Positions 54,218 through 62,501 are shown, counted from the stretch's first letter. The stretch is 64,000 nt of DNA from Akkermansia muciniphila (GCA_943333275.1 CALQSQ010000002.1:49271-113270); one strand, 5' to 3'. Notes: generated by a model not told the origin, from the letters alone. Numbers and translations are program-made.

Positions 54218-55118
54218 GAAGGCCTGCGGGTGTAGCGGCGTTCAGGACGAGAACGTCAAACCGAGTCTCGTCGACCATGCGAGAGAATGTGGAGTATTCC
54301 CTGAGTGCTTGTTCCCGCTCGGATTCTTTGAATTTGAATTCATGGAGAAGCTGTGCTCGCGTTCGGTCGTAAACGAGAAGGAATGATCCGGGAAGATTTT
54401 CCTCGGATTCCCACTTCGTGGCCTGCATGAACCGCTCAGTAAGAGTCGGTAGAATCGAGGTGAATGGGGAACGCTTCGAAACCAGAATTTGTGGCATCGC
54501 TTGCGAATCTGGCAAAGGCTCCCCGATCTCGATAGCTTCCACTCCATCGCGAATGTAGCCTAGGTAGCTAGAGACGTCCTCTGACGGTTTCCCTTCCTTG
54601 GTTTGTTCGCCGAAAGACTCCGATTCAATCGCCCAAAGATGCTGGGCCAGCGTGCGGAGTTGAATTTCCAAAAGCTGGCTTCCGTGACGAATGTTCAGGT
54701 GGACACATCGGTATCCGGAAGGTGGCGGATTTTTCCGGTAGTCATGAATATCCCGAAGATCCAGTTCTTTGATCAGGAGCTCCAACATTCGTTCCTGGGC
54801 AGCTACATTCTCGACCAAGAGGCGCAGGCCCACGATGTCCGCCACGCGGGACAGATCCATTCCGCGGTTCTGAACCCGCTTGAGTTTCCGGATGATCGAT
54901 TTAGTCCGCTTCGATCGGCCCGTGAGCAGGGACGGAATCTTTGTCGCCGCCAGTATCGCTTCCAGCTTCAGGGACATGTCGATCAGCAAGGGATCGAATG
55001 CGGCTCTATAGTCCTCCAGCTGGCGAATCAAGTCGTCGGAAATAGGCCCATCGCGGAGGGCCTTACCGAGTCGCTTGATCTGATTTCCTGAAAATTCCAT
55101 TTCTGAAGAAAATTTCAT
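54192..55118 (-). CDS. RelA/SpoT-domain nucleotidyltransferase-like protein
   Basis: This 308-residue protein contains a RelA/SpoT (ppGpp synthetase-like) domain at about residues 70-185. Recognisable parts are MDLSRVADIVGLRLLVENVA (metal-binding aspartate and GxR), PPPSGYRCVHLNIRHGSQ (GYR.H loop) and LLEIQLRTLAQHLWAIESES (ExQxRTxxxxxWA). The order and spacing match small alarmone synthetases. The C-terminal 120 residues are a different domain with mixed alpha and beta structure. The start could be the ATG at 55118 or the one at 55100; both follow similar CTTCAGAAATG text. It could make an alarmone or a modified nucleotide on activation and thereby stop growth of an infected cell. The stop overlaps the DGQHR gene. 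Confidence 0.87.
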   Translation of the reverse strand: MKFSSEMEFSGNQIKRLGKALRDGPISDDLIRQLEDYRAAFDPLLIDMSLKLEAILAATKIPSLLTGRSKRTKSIIRKLKRVQNRGMDLSRVADIVGLRLLVENVAAQERMLELLIKELDLRDIHDYRKNPPPSGYRCVHLNIRHGSQLLEIQLRTLAQHLWAIESESFGEQTKEGKPSEDVSSYLGYIRDGVEAIEIGEPLPDSQAMPQILVSKRSPFTSILPTLTERFMQATKWESEENLPGSFLLVYDRTRAQLLHEFKFKESEREQALREYSTFSRMVDETRFDVLVLNAATPAGLRVTHPQFF

Positions 55119-55407
55119 TTCTGAAGGAAATTCCTTCTGAAAAGTTAATTACCTCAGGGAATCGGGCAGCGCCAGCGAATTCGACAGCCTTGAAAGGAAT
55201 CAGCAGGGCTTTACGCACCAAAATTCCAAAGAATGTCTAAGGGGCGATTCGAGCGGGATCGGGGCGTTTCTCACTCGGAGAAACAAATGCGTGACAGCAA
55301 GGCGCCTAAAAAGCGGATTAACCCATGATTTCCATGTTTACTTTAGATTAGAATAAGTAGAATTTGGTGAAATTTTGGTGCTTCGAATCTCTTGAAGGGG
55401 ATCTGAT
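55119..55407 (-). promoter_or_regulatory. Intergenic promoter region of the RelA-like operon, with palindrome
   Basis: About 290 bases separate the DGQHR pair and the RelA-like gene, so the RelA-DGQHR-HNH-Mrr operon probably has its own promoter here. The segment is AT-rich. A perfect 15-base palindrome GAAGGAAATTCCTTC lies at 55123-55137, overlapping the ribosome-binding region of the RelA-like gene. A repeated CTTCAGAAATG (or close variant) brackets both candidate start codons. The palindrome could be an operator or hide the ribosome site. I found no other gene in the interval. Confidence 0.45.
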
Positions 55408-57111
55408 TTATGGGAGAATTCCAACGACCGTCGGCTGGGAAGAAATTCGCCCAGAGGCAGTCATCCATTCACCTGTGTCCCGGTTGATCATTCGGGTATT
55501 CTTCCACCGCCGAGCAAGCTCCTCCTCCTGGTCTTCCGGAGTTCCCGCAATCAGATGATTCATGAGACGGTGTGCCCAAGATGCGTTACGTGTGAGAATC
55601 CTTCCACCGTCGACTGAGTAGGTTACGCCATACCAGGGGGAGCTTGGACGGTGGGCTTCGAACTTTCGGGCTTCGTCGAGCTCCTTTAATTTGCGAAAAA
55701 CTCCTTGCATGGAGCGGCCCCTTCCCCCGTCTTCTGGTAAGGTGATCATTGATGCCACGGAGTTCGCCAGAATTTCCTGTCCAAGTGGTCTCAGAAGGAG
55801 ATGGCCCCGGTTTTGCAGGGAATTGTCGAGCAGTTCACCCCGTTGGTTGACTTTGAAAAAATCCCGCCACTGGCTCAGTTCCCGACGAAAGTCATAGGCC
55901 GTATACTGCCGAAGTTCCCGAAAAATTGGCAGTCCGCTCACGGAGTTGAAGTATTCTACGGCCAAGGCTTCGGCTTCTTCGATTGCGGATTCCGACGGAC
56001 GGACCGCCACAGCACCGCGAATCTGGGGTTCCCAATGCCTGACCAGATGCTTGGCCGCGGCATGGAGGTAGGTGCGGACCACCGCCCTGATGGACTGAAG
56101 TGTGGTGAGATAGTGGTTCCCAACGGCAGGAATGCTCGTCCGTTTGAAGTCCACCAGAGAGGTGCCGTCGCGGAGTTTAAAAAGCCGGTGGGAGACGGCG
56201 ATTCGGCGTGCGACAATCGAAAACCCATCGTTTTCGTCGAGCAGGATGTTCTCACCCTTATCGGTTCGCTTGGCGTAGGAATTGATGGCGATAAAGACCG
56301 CACGCACCCGCCGATTCGCCTCGGCCCTGGTCTCACCCCGAACGACGGCGGGGATGTATTCAACCACGAGGGAATCATTCAGGACCGCTTGGAGACGCGG
56401 AATGTCCGTGTCGAATTCCTCCTGAAACTGCTCTTTGGTGATGGTGGTTCCCTTGGCCTGGCCATCTCTATTACGCATCTGCAGGAATCCCATGTCCCGA
56501 ACCTCCCGGATGCCACGGATTCCCAAGACACGGTGTTGGCCATCCAGCGCGAAAACCCTGGTGTCATCGAGATGGAGTCGCCCGACTCGGCCCTGCGGCT
56601 CGAGGGGAGCAAACTCAGTAGCGTTGACTTTCGCCCGTCCTTCGGCATCCCAGTTTTCGTGGTTGGGCTCGTCGATCCAAGCAGGGCTGACCACTGCAAT
56701 GATCGGACCGAATTTGCGCTCTGGGCGGGCCAAATAGGCTGCCAGGGCGGGCTGCCTTGTCCAATCCGGAGCCCGTTGCTTCACTTCGTCGGCGATGTTT
56801 TCATCGACTTTCAGGCGGCCGGTTTCCGGGTCGATATGCCCCTGCATGAACGGCATTTCAGACCCGAGCTTCACGTGCTGCCCGATCCATTCCAAGGAAT
56901 GTGTTACCACATACGAAGGAACCGCAACGGAACCATCCGACTGACTCGTACTTCCCATCTGACTCGAGAGAGCAACGAAGCTGCCAAGCTCTTCAACAAC
57001 ATTACTGAGCAGGCTCTCCAGAGCGTTACCCTCTCGTTGGCCCTGCATCCGCAAGATGCTTTCGATTTCGTCAAGATCCTTAATGGTGACTTTCTGTTGG
57101 TTCATAGCCAT
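55408..57111 (-). CDS. DGQHR-domain protein (DndB-like), tandem paralogue A
   Basis: The ATG at 57111 (MAMNQQKVTIKDL) gives 567 residues; the track's 57234 start lies inside the upstream gene. The signature ALDGQHRVLGIRGIREVRDM lies near residue 205. Other shared segments with its tandem copy are SEMPFMQGHIDPETG, QRAPDWTRQPALAAYLARPE, and INSYAKRTDKGENILLDEND. The C-terminus (GRISSQPTVVGILP) is unique. The two copies match along their whole length, so this is a duplicated pair. DGQHR proteins resemble ParB-type DNA-binding or nucleotide-using proteins. It is 73 bases after the other copy's stop. Confidence 0.9.
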   Translation of the reverse strand: MAMNQQKVTIKDLDEIESILRMQGQREGNALESLLSNVVEELGSFVALSSQMGSTSQSDGSVAVPSYVVTHSLEWIGQHVKLGSEMPFMQGHIDPETGRLKVDENIADEVKQRAPDWTRQPALAAYLARPERKFGPIIAVVSPAWIDEPNHENWDAEGRAKVNATEFAPLEPQGRVGRLHLDDTRVFALDGQHRVLGIRGIREVRDMGFLQMRNRDGQAKGTTITKEQFQEEFDTDIPRLQAVLNDSLVVEYIPAVVRGETRAEANRRVRAVFIAINSYAKRTDKGENILLDENDGFSIVARRIAVSHRLFKLRDGTSLVDFKRTSIPAVGNHYLTTLQSIRAVVRTYLHAAAKHLVRHWEPQIRGAVAVRPSESAIEEAEALAVEYFNSVSGLPIFRELRQYTAYDFRRELSQWRDFFKVNQRGELLDNSLQNRGHLLLRPLGQEILANSVASMITLPEDGGRGRSMQGVFRKLKELDEARKFEAHRPSSPWYGVTYSVDGGRILTRNASWAHRLMNHLIAGTPEDQEEELARRWKNTRMINRDTGEWMTASGRISSQPTVVGILP

Positions 57112-57184
57112 ACAATCGGTGCAAGCAACCAAAAATCGCCCGCTTCCTCCAAAGTTGGAGAAAGCGGACGGCGAGGTTTTAAAG

Positions 57185-58870
57185 TTAAACGGGGTTGGGA
57201 AGCTCGATCTTTCCTTCATCGAACGGCCTCGCATCGCCGCCGTCGATCGGACGCCATGTTTTTCGGTTTCGATCTACCATGCGGGCCGTTGCGAAGTCTA
57301 CCCAGAGTTGGGAGAGGGCAGGTTCTTCCATCCCAGCGACGAGATAGACCAGTAAGTCATGCGCGAGCCCGCGCGATGAGGTGCTTGTGATCATTTTCTG
57401 ATCCATCGGATCGTAGGTTACCCCGAACCAAGCGTTCTCAGGCTGGTGTGCTTCGAACTTACCCTCTGAATCCAGCTTCGAGATTTTAACAAAAACCGCT
57501 TCAAGAGTCATTCCACGCCCCCCAAGGTTTCGTGGTTTGATGAGAGTCCCTACAGCTTCAGCAAGAATAAGCTGGCCAACCGGGCGGAGCAGCAAGTGCC
57601 CACGGTTATCAGGTTCATTTTCGCTTGGAAATTCCCTCCAGCGAGTAACAGCCTCCGCCCTGCGGTTCAAATCTCCTTTTTCCAGAACTTGAAACAGGGG
57701 GAGCATGTGCAGGTGAGACAGAAAATCGAAAAATTCGTCCTTCGCGACAGCTAGATCATCCTCACTTGGACGAATCGGCATCTGGCCGCTGAATTCGGTG
57801 TCCCAGTCCTTCGCTCTAACGGGATTGACCGCCGACAGATAGCCTTTTGCCATGTCCTTGATCGTCTGAAGTGTGGTATACCATTCGGTTCGTTGCTTCG
57901 GAATGGACGTAGTCTTCCAATTCACGCGATTATTTTTGTCGCTCGCGTTGAAAAGCTCATGGAAGATGCCGGCTTTCCTCGCGACGATTGCGTAGCCATC
58001 GGTCTCATCGAGAAGAATATTTTCACCCTTGTCTGTCTTCTTCGCGTATGAATTGATCGAGATGAAGGTGTTGCGGATTCGTCGTGAAGCTTCGGATCTG
58101 GATTCACCGGCAATCACCGCCGGAAGATACTCAACAATCATCGTCTCGTTGAGAAGTGACTGTAGCTCCTCCAAACTGAGATGGAAGCGATCCAGGAATT
58201 CCTCACGTGAGTAGGCTCGGTTTTTCTCCTTGCCGCTTTTATCCTTCATGACCAACCCGCGCGGCCCGTTTCTAACATCCCTAATACCCTGAATGCCAAT
58301 GACTCGATGCTGTCCGTCCAGTGCATAAACCTTGATTCCGTCAAGCTTGAGGAGTCCGATACGTCCTTCGAGATCGAGGGCAGAATATTCGGTCGCGCTT
58401 TTCAACGCACGGCCGTCCCTACTCCAATTTTCGTGCCTTGGATCATCCACCCAGTCCGGACTGACGACGGCAATGATGGGGCCGAATTTCCGCTGGGATT
58501 GCGCCAGATAAGCTGCCAAGGCAGGTTGACGACTCCAGTCCGGGGCGCGCTGCTTTACTTCCTCGGCATTTTCCTGGTCGATGATCAGTTTTCCGGCGGC
58601 ATCAATCTTGGTTTCCATGAAGGGCATCTGGGAGCCTAGTTTGATATTGTCTGCGATCCATTCGAGGGAGTGTGTTGCCGCAAAGGAAGGGACCAGTTTA
58701 GGGCTTCCGGATTCCGTCAACACTTTTCCCATCGCGCTAGCATGGACGAGGACGTAGCCTTTCTTATCGGTAGCCTCTTGTAAAAGCTGCGCCAGAATGA
58801 CTTTCTTGCGTTGATCTGCTTCCTGTTGCTCCCGCACAAGGCGGTCGAGTTCTGAATCGTTGGTGCTCAT
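57185..58870 (-). CDS. DGQHR-domain protein (DndB-like), tandem paralogue B
   Basis: This 561-residue protein carries YALDGQHRVIGIQGIRDVRN at about residues 184-203, and its homologous segments match paralogue A (SQMPFMETKIDAAGK, QRAPDWSRQPALAAYLAQSQ, INSYAKKTDKGENILLDETD). The N-terminus (DRLVREQQEADQRKKVILAQ) differs from A and is a helical extension. The start is 6 bases before the GIY-YIG stop, so the two genes are close and likely cotranscribed. The paralogues may form a heteromer or have diverged in target recognition, and neither has a clear nuclease motif. Confidence 0.9.
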   Translation of the reverse strand: MSTNDSELDRLVREQQEADQRKKVILAQLLQEATDKKGYVLVHASAMGKVLTESGSPKLVPSFAATHSLEWIADNIKLGSQMPFMETKIDAAGKLIIDQENAEEVKQRAPDWSRQPALAAYLAQSQRKFGPIIAVVSPDWVDDPRHENWSRDGRALKSATEYSALDLEGRIGLLKLDGIKVYALDGQHRVIGIQGIRDVRNGPRGLVMKDKSGKEKNRAYSREEFLDRFHLSLEELQSLLNETMIVEYLPAVIAGESRSEASRRIRNTFISINSYAKKTDKGENILLDETDGYAIVARKAGIFHELFNASDKNNRVNWKTTSIPKQRTEWYTTLQTIKDMAKGYLSAVNPVRAKDWDTEFSGQMPIRPSEDDLAVAKDEFFDFLSHLHMLPLFQVLEKGDLNRRAEAVTRWREFPSENEPDNRGHLLLRPVGQLILAEAVGTLIKPRNLGGRGMTLEAVFVKISKLDSEGKFEAHQPENAWFGVTYDPMDQKMITSTSSRGLAHDLLVYLVAGMEEPALSQLWVDFATARMVDRNRKTWRPIDGGDARPFDEGKIELPNPV

Positions 58871-58875
58871 TATGG

Positions 58876-59236
58876 TTATTTGGTGTATCGAATTTTGTTG
58901 GTGAGTGGGGAAGTGAGGCGGATCAGCGTTTTTTCGGCTTCGCTGATCGCCGAGAGAGGAACTTCGTGGTGCCAGAACTCGTAGTTGCCGTGGGCGTCAC
59001 TAATCCGAGCTTGGGCCAAGTCGTCGTTATGCGAACGCGCGGGGCTCAAGTGCTGGGCAAAGACGTCTGCGAAGGTTGAAGGCTTTTCCGACATAGAGGA
59101 TTTCGATCGATGCCGGCAGCCCGAGGAAGCGGTTGATCCTCAGAATCCCGTAAATCCCCGATCGTGCGGGCACGGCTTTAGACGCGGCTGTGGAGAATTG
59201 GACTGAGTGCCAATTTTGTAGGTGTTGCTCATTCAT
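58876..59236 (-). pseudogene. GIY-YIG nuclease gene with a likely frameshift
   Basis: Two overlapping ORFs together make one GIY-YIG domain. The first (ATG at 59236, MNEQHLQNWHS) has SGIYGILRINRFLG and ILYVGKAFNLRRRL, the GIY and YIG parts. The second, in another frame, continues AQHLSPARSHNDDLAQARIS and ends AISEAEKTLIRLTSPLTNKI, the E...N tail of the fold. If one T of the CTTT run near 59068 is removed, the text reads RRRLAQHLSPARS without break. This may be a real frameshift in a dead or phase-variable gene, or a sequencing error. It lies just upstream of DGQHR paralogue B. Confidence 0.7.
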
Positions 59237-59343
59237 GAGCGGAGAATACACGATAAATCCATACGATGTCAACAACTTTTTTCTAGTTGGAGCAACAAAT
59301 TTGTAAAATCAGGATTTAGAGCCGTTGTTTTCCGTTTTATCTT

Positions 59344-59577
59344 TCAAATGAGCGAATATCGCCGTCCGTGCAATGCTCGGAAGACTTTGTCTGGGCGACT
59401 TCCGTCGGTCTCCACTCCAAGACAATGGCGGCGAATTGCCTTATTGACGACGCTTCCCGGGTATTTTGTTGGCAGGGGATGAAGTCCTCTCGCCCTAATT
59501 ATCGTCGCAATTTCATTTGATTGCATGGGGCGCCCCTCCGATTTGAGCACCTCGATCACGGCTTCACGAATTGTCAT
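59344..59577 (-). CDS. Stand-alone HARE-HTH winged-helix protein
   Basis: This 77-residue protein is a single HARE-HTH domain. Its IREAVIEVLKSEGRPMQSNE, then IARARGLHP-like (IIRARGLHPLPTKYPGS) and VVNKAIRRHCLGVETDGSRP segments line up closely with the N-terminus of the Mrr protein (EVLATAGTPLTS..., ARGLYTFGAKTP, VNNKIRKHCYGLDFPSASP). It therefore shares a direct ancestor with the Mrr reader domain. It may guide the GIY-YIG nuclease or DGQHR proteins, or act as a regulator. The 220-base gap to the methyltransferase gene upstream could carry a promoter. Confidence 0.85.
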   Translation of the reverse strand: MTIREAVIEVLKSEGRPMQSNEIATIIRARGLHPLPTKYPGSVVNKAIRRHCLGVETDGSRPDKVFRALHGRRYSLI

Positions 59578-59797
59578 GGGTAGTTGGAGATTTTGGTTAA
59601 TTTGGCAGCAAATGCTTAATCCATGGACCTGGCACAGAGGGAATTTACCACCGACTGCCTGTTTGGCGACACCTTATACGCGCACTGTGATCTGTGAAAA
59701 CCCTGGGGACTAAGCGTGATCTGGAGGCCTCCGGCAGCCTTTGCGCTCTCCTGGAAGTCGGGGATGCCGGATTAGATGAAGGTGATTGAGTGGCGGG

Positions 59798-61828
59798 TCA
59801 CGCTGGAGGCAACTTCTTTTTTGGCATGAGGGATTCGGTCAAGCCATACCGGGAGCGGAGTTCCGCCAGGATCTCCGGAGCGAGGCCGTAGCCGGCGGAT
59901 TCTGGGGTGATATTCAAGCGGCGCAGGCGGTGGGAGAGCCGGTCGCAGGCGAGGCGCTCCGGATGATCCGGGCCGAGGAACCGCTCCTTGAAGCAGAGGA
60001 GTTGCTGGTAGGGAGGCTGGCGGTGATCGAAGACATCGGCGGACTGACGGCGAAGGTTGACCTTGATGCGCCAGAGCATGAGCGGAAACGGATTCTCAAA
60101 AAAGCTGTCGTAATACTGGAAGGTGACCTTGCCGGAGTGTTTGTGGATTTTGATGATGTCAGCTTCGTCTGGGTCTCCGTAGACGCGGGCGGCACAGAGA
60201 ACATAAATTCGAAGGATGGCAGGAAGCTCCGGCAGCAGGCTGCGGTGGATCTGGAGGGAATCGTCATCCGGGCAGCCGTGGGCAAAGGCTTCGCAGGATG
60301 ATTCGATATTACGCGAATCTCCGGCGGCGAAGAGCAATTCGCGTGCAGAGGCAAGCGAGGCCTCATAAGTGCCAAAGAAGGTTTTGATGTCGGCCTGAAG
60401 TCGATCGCTCATGTATTTAAGCGGAACCTTTTTCCGGAAATTGGCCAGAGCCAGGTAAGCCAGCAGGTCATCCCGTCGCTGTATGCGCGCAGCTTCCAGG
60501 GTGGTTTCCCCGTAGCGAGAGATAAAGATTTGATGAACTTTGCGCGGGGTGCCGACAACGACGCGGAGTTCCTCGAGCCTGGGGAATTCCGCAGCGGTGG
60601 GGAAACGGCCGCGATCCAGCATAACCTGCCAGCATGCGTCCAACAGTTCCTTGTTGGTCTCGTAGAGGTCCACGGCCTGGCGTTGGAGCCGTGGGCGGAG
60701 GAATCCGAGTCGGCGACTGAGGTTTTCCCAATCGATGACCCGGCGCGTGCGGCGGGCCATCCAATCCTGTGCCTCGCGTGGATCCCGAAAGATGGCGTAG
60801 ATTCCCAGACCGACAGGAAAGGCTTCTGCGTCCAGCGCATGTTCGATGAGGGCCTGAAGTTCTGCTGGCTCGAAATATTTCTGAAAGGTTCCCCGGCTTG
60901 TCAGGTAACCGTCGGCATGAGGGCGGATGGTAGTATATTCCTCCTGGCCATGCACCATGGTGGAGACCAGCAAGGCTCCTTCGGCGAGTTTCCAAGCTGC
61001 CTGCAAGACGCTAACTCGCTCGGCGGGCTTTTCGATGACATTGAGGACGAATCCGAGATTCACGAACCGAGCCGAGCGTTTGGTTTCGGAGGGAAAATGG
61101 GCTGGGTCCCATCCTGAGGCACTAAGGCCCAGTGCATTAAGGCCGACCACATCGGATCCCAATCCACAGCCGTAGTCAAAGAAGGTATCGGATTCGCGAA
61201 GCAGGCCTAATTCCAGAGCGACACGAACAGGCTTGGACAGCTCATTGCGCACGAGGGCCGTGCGGTGGCGGTGGATGGCGGGAGTTTCAGGCTCATCCTG
61301 GTCTTGGATTTGTTCCCCAAGCTCGGTTAAACTGTGCCCTCGGATTTGGAATCCTTTTTCCCGAAGCAGTTGTTCCCAATTCTCCCGAAATCCGATGGTG
61401 GATGTTTCCTGGTAGAGACCAGCAGCGACCTCTGCTTTGGTCAGACGCGAGAAGAGGGAGCGTTTGGGATGTTCCGGTGGCAGAAAGGTTTCTTTGCGGT
61501 GAAGTATCGGGGGATTCGAGTGCGTTGAGAAATCCGTGCGCTTCACCACCCCGGTGGCCAGATTCACCCGCACGGATTCGGCCAGAGCTGGATGTGCGAT
61601 TGAAAGAAAATCCGGGTAGCGCAGGAAGGAGATGGCGAAGTCTGCCGTCGAAAACTTGAGGATGTTAAAAGCGGCAGAGAGTCCAAGCCGTTGGAGGAGT
61701 TTTCCCACAAAGTTTGCAAGTCCTTGGGGCAGGGTGGACTCGTCCGGAGCAAAAACATAGATGGCCGTGGGCAAGCGTTTGCCAAAGGGAAGGTCGGCCA
61801 CGGCCTGTTGATATTCCGCCAGATTCAT
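59798..61828 (-). CDS. DNA phosphorothioation-associated putative methyltransferase
   Basis: This 676-residue protein matches in size and layout a family I recall as a Dnd-linked putative methyltransferase. The N-terminus (AEYQQAVADLPFGKRLPTAI) and the block FNILKFSTADFAISFLRYPD are typical. The SAM-binding motif is DTFFDYGCGLGSDVVGLNAL at about residue 218, with GASGWDP-type following region (LSASGWDPAHFP). The C-terminal 300 residues are helical and rich in conserved Trp and Arg and likely contact DNA or other subunits. It is the first gene (from the right) of the minus-strand set. The substrate is unknown; DNA near phosphorothioate sites is an inference. Confidence 0.85.
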   Translation of the reverse strand: MNLAEYQQAVADLPFGKRLPTAIYVFAPDESTLPQGLANFVGKLLQRLGLSAAFNILKFSTADFAISFLRYPDFLSIAHPALAESVRVNLATGVVKRTDFSTHSNPPILHRKETFLPPEHPKRSLFSRLTKAEVAAGLYQETSTIGFRENWEQLLREKGFQIRGHSLTELGEQIQDQDEPETPAIHRHRTALVRNELSKPVRVALELGLLRESDTFFDYGCGLGSDVVGLNALGLSASGWDPAHFPSETKRSARFVNLGFVLNVIEKPAERVSVLQAAWKLAEGALLVSTMVHGQEEYTTIRPHADGYLTSRGTFQKYFEPAELQALIEHALDAEAFPVGLGIYAIFRDPREAQDWMARRTRRVIDWENLSRRLGFLRPRLQRQAVDLYETNKELLDACWQVMLDRGRFPTAAEFPRLEELRVVVGTPRKVHQIFISRYGETTLEAARIQRRDDLLAYLALANFRKKVPLKYMSDRLQADIKTFFGTYEASLASARELLFAAGDSRNIESSCEAFAHGCPDDDSLQIHRSLLPELPAILRIYVLCAARVYGDPDEADIIKIHKHSGKVTFQYYDSFFENPFPLMLWRIKVNLRRQSADVFDHRQPPYQQLLCFKERFLGPDHPERLACDRLSHRLRRLNITPESAGYGLAPEILAELRSRYGLTESLMPKKKLPPA

Positions 61829-62034
61829 CAGAGGAGTCTTGCATGATTTCGAAAAAGCGCGAGGGGTTTACCTCAATGGCTCCAAGCCTAATTTACCACG
61901 CAACCCTCAGGAGGGCGCTTTTTAAAAATGAAGCCTGATGTTCAGCATTGATGTATTTCAAAAATTCTGATTTTCGGCAACCAGTATGCAAGCGTATGAT
62001 TTAGATTCTCGATCTCTGATGACTGGGAGTCCAT

Positions 62035-62343
62035 ATGAGCATCGCGTTGGTGAAGCGAGTGGGCAGGGAATCCAATTACAAGCAGGTGCACATCGACCGG
62101 GAATCCTTTCGTCTGGAAAGCGGTGGCTACGCTCACGAAGAAGGCGTAGGCGGGCATTCCTTTGGCGGTATCCTTTTTGAGGCATTTGCTGGCGGTGGGC
62201 GGGATGGGGATTCCTACGAGGCCATGGAGTTCCTGGAAGCATTGCGAGAACGGGCAGGAGATCCCTCTACGCAGGTGGAGATTGATGATAACAGCGATGA
62301 GCCCCTACGCGACTGGGATCAGCTAATGCCGGATGATCTATAG
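62035..62343 (+). CDS. Small acidic hypothetical protein
   Basis: This 102-residue ORF has a plausible start (GGGAGTCCATATG just ahead). It reads MSIALVKRVGRESNYKQVHI at the N-terminus and ends very acidic (TQVEIDDNSDEPLRDWDQLM). There is a Gly-rich middle (GGHSFGGILFEAFAGGGRDG). I do not recognise the family. It is on the opposite strand to the Dnd-associated genes and could be an antitoxin-like or cargo gene. Confidence 0.45.
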   Translation: MSIALVKRVGRESNYKQVHIDRESFRLESGGYAHEEGVGGHSFGGILFEAFAGGGRDGDSYEAMEFLEALRERAGDPSTQVEIDDNSDEPLRDWDQLMPDDL

Positions 62344-62425
62344 GGCGGAAGAAGGTGAGAAATCGTGATAATTTGGATAAAGGGGACACCCCAATCCTCA
62401 CGGGAAAACGGAGTGCTACGAACTA

Positions 62426-62492
62426 CGAAATTAACGAATTTACGAATTAAGCCCCCCTTTTTTCGTTAATTTCGTTAATTTCGTTAATTTCG
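62426..62492. repeat. 9-base tandem repeat with matching inverted arm
   Basis: TTCGTTAAT is repeated about three and a half times from 62462 to 62492. The reverse complement arm CGAAATTAACGAA lies at 62426-62438, a perfect 13-base match to TTCGTTAATTTCG, with a C6T-rich loop between. The whole can fold into a long AT-rich hairpin. It lies at the left edge of the YgjP-like remnant and could be a terminator or a recombination scar. Confidence 0.7.
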
Positions 62493-62501
62493 TCGGCTTT
62501 G

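Noticed and set aside
55801-57390. 529-aa plus-strand ORF opposite the DGQHR paralogues
   Set aside because: It is an antisense shadow. The minus strand carries the DGQHR signature and homologous paralogues in the right frame.
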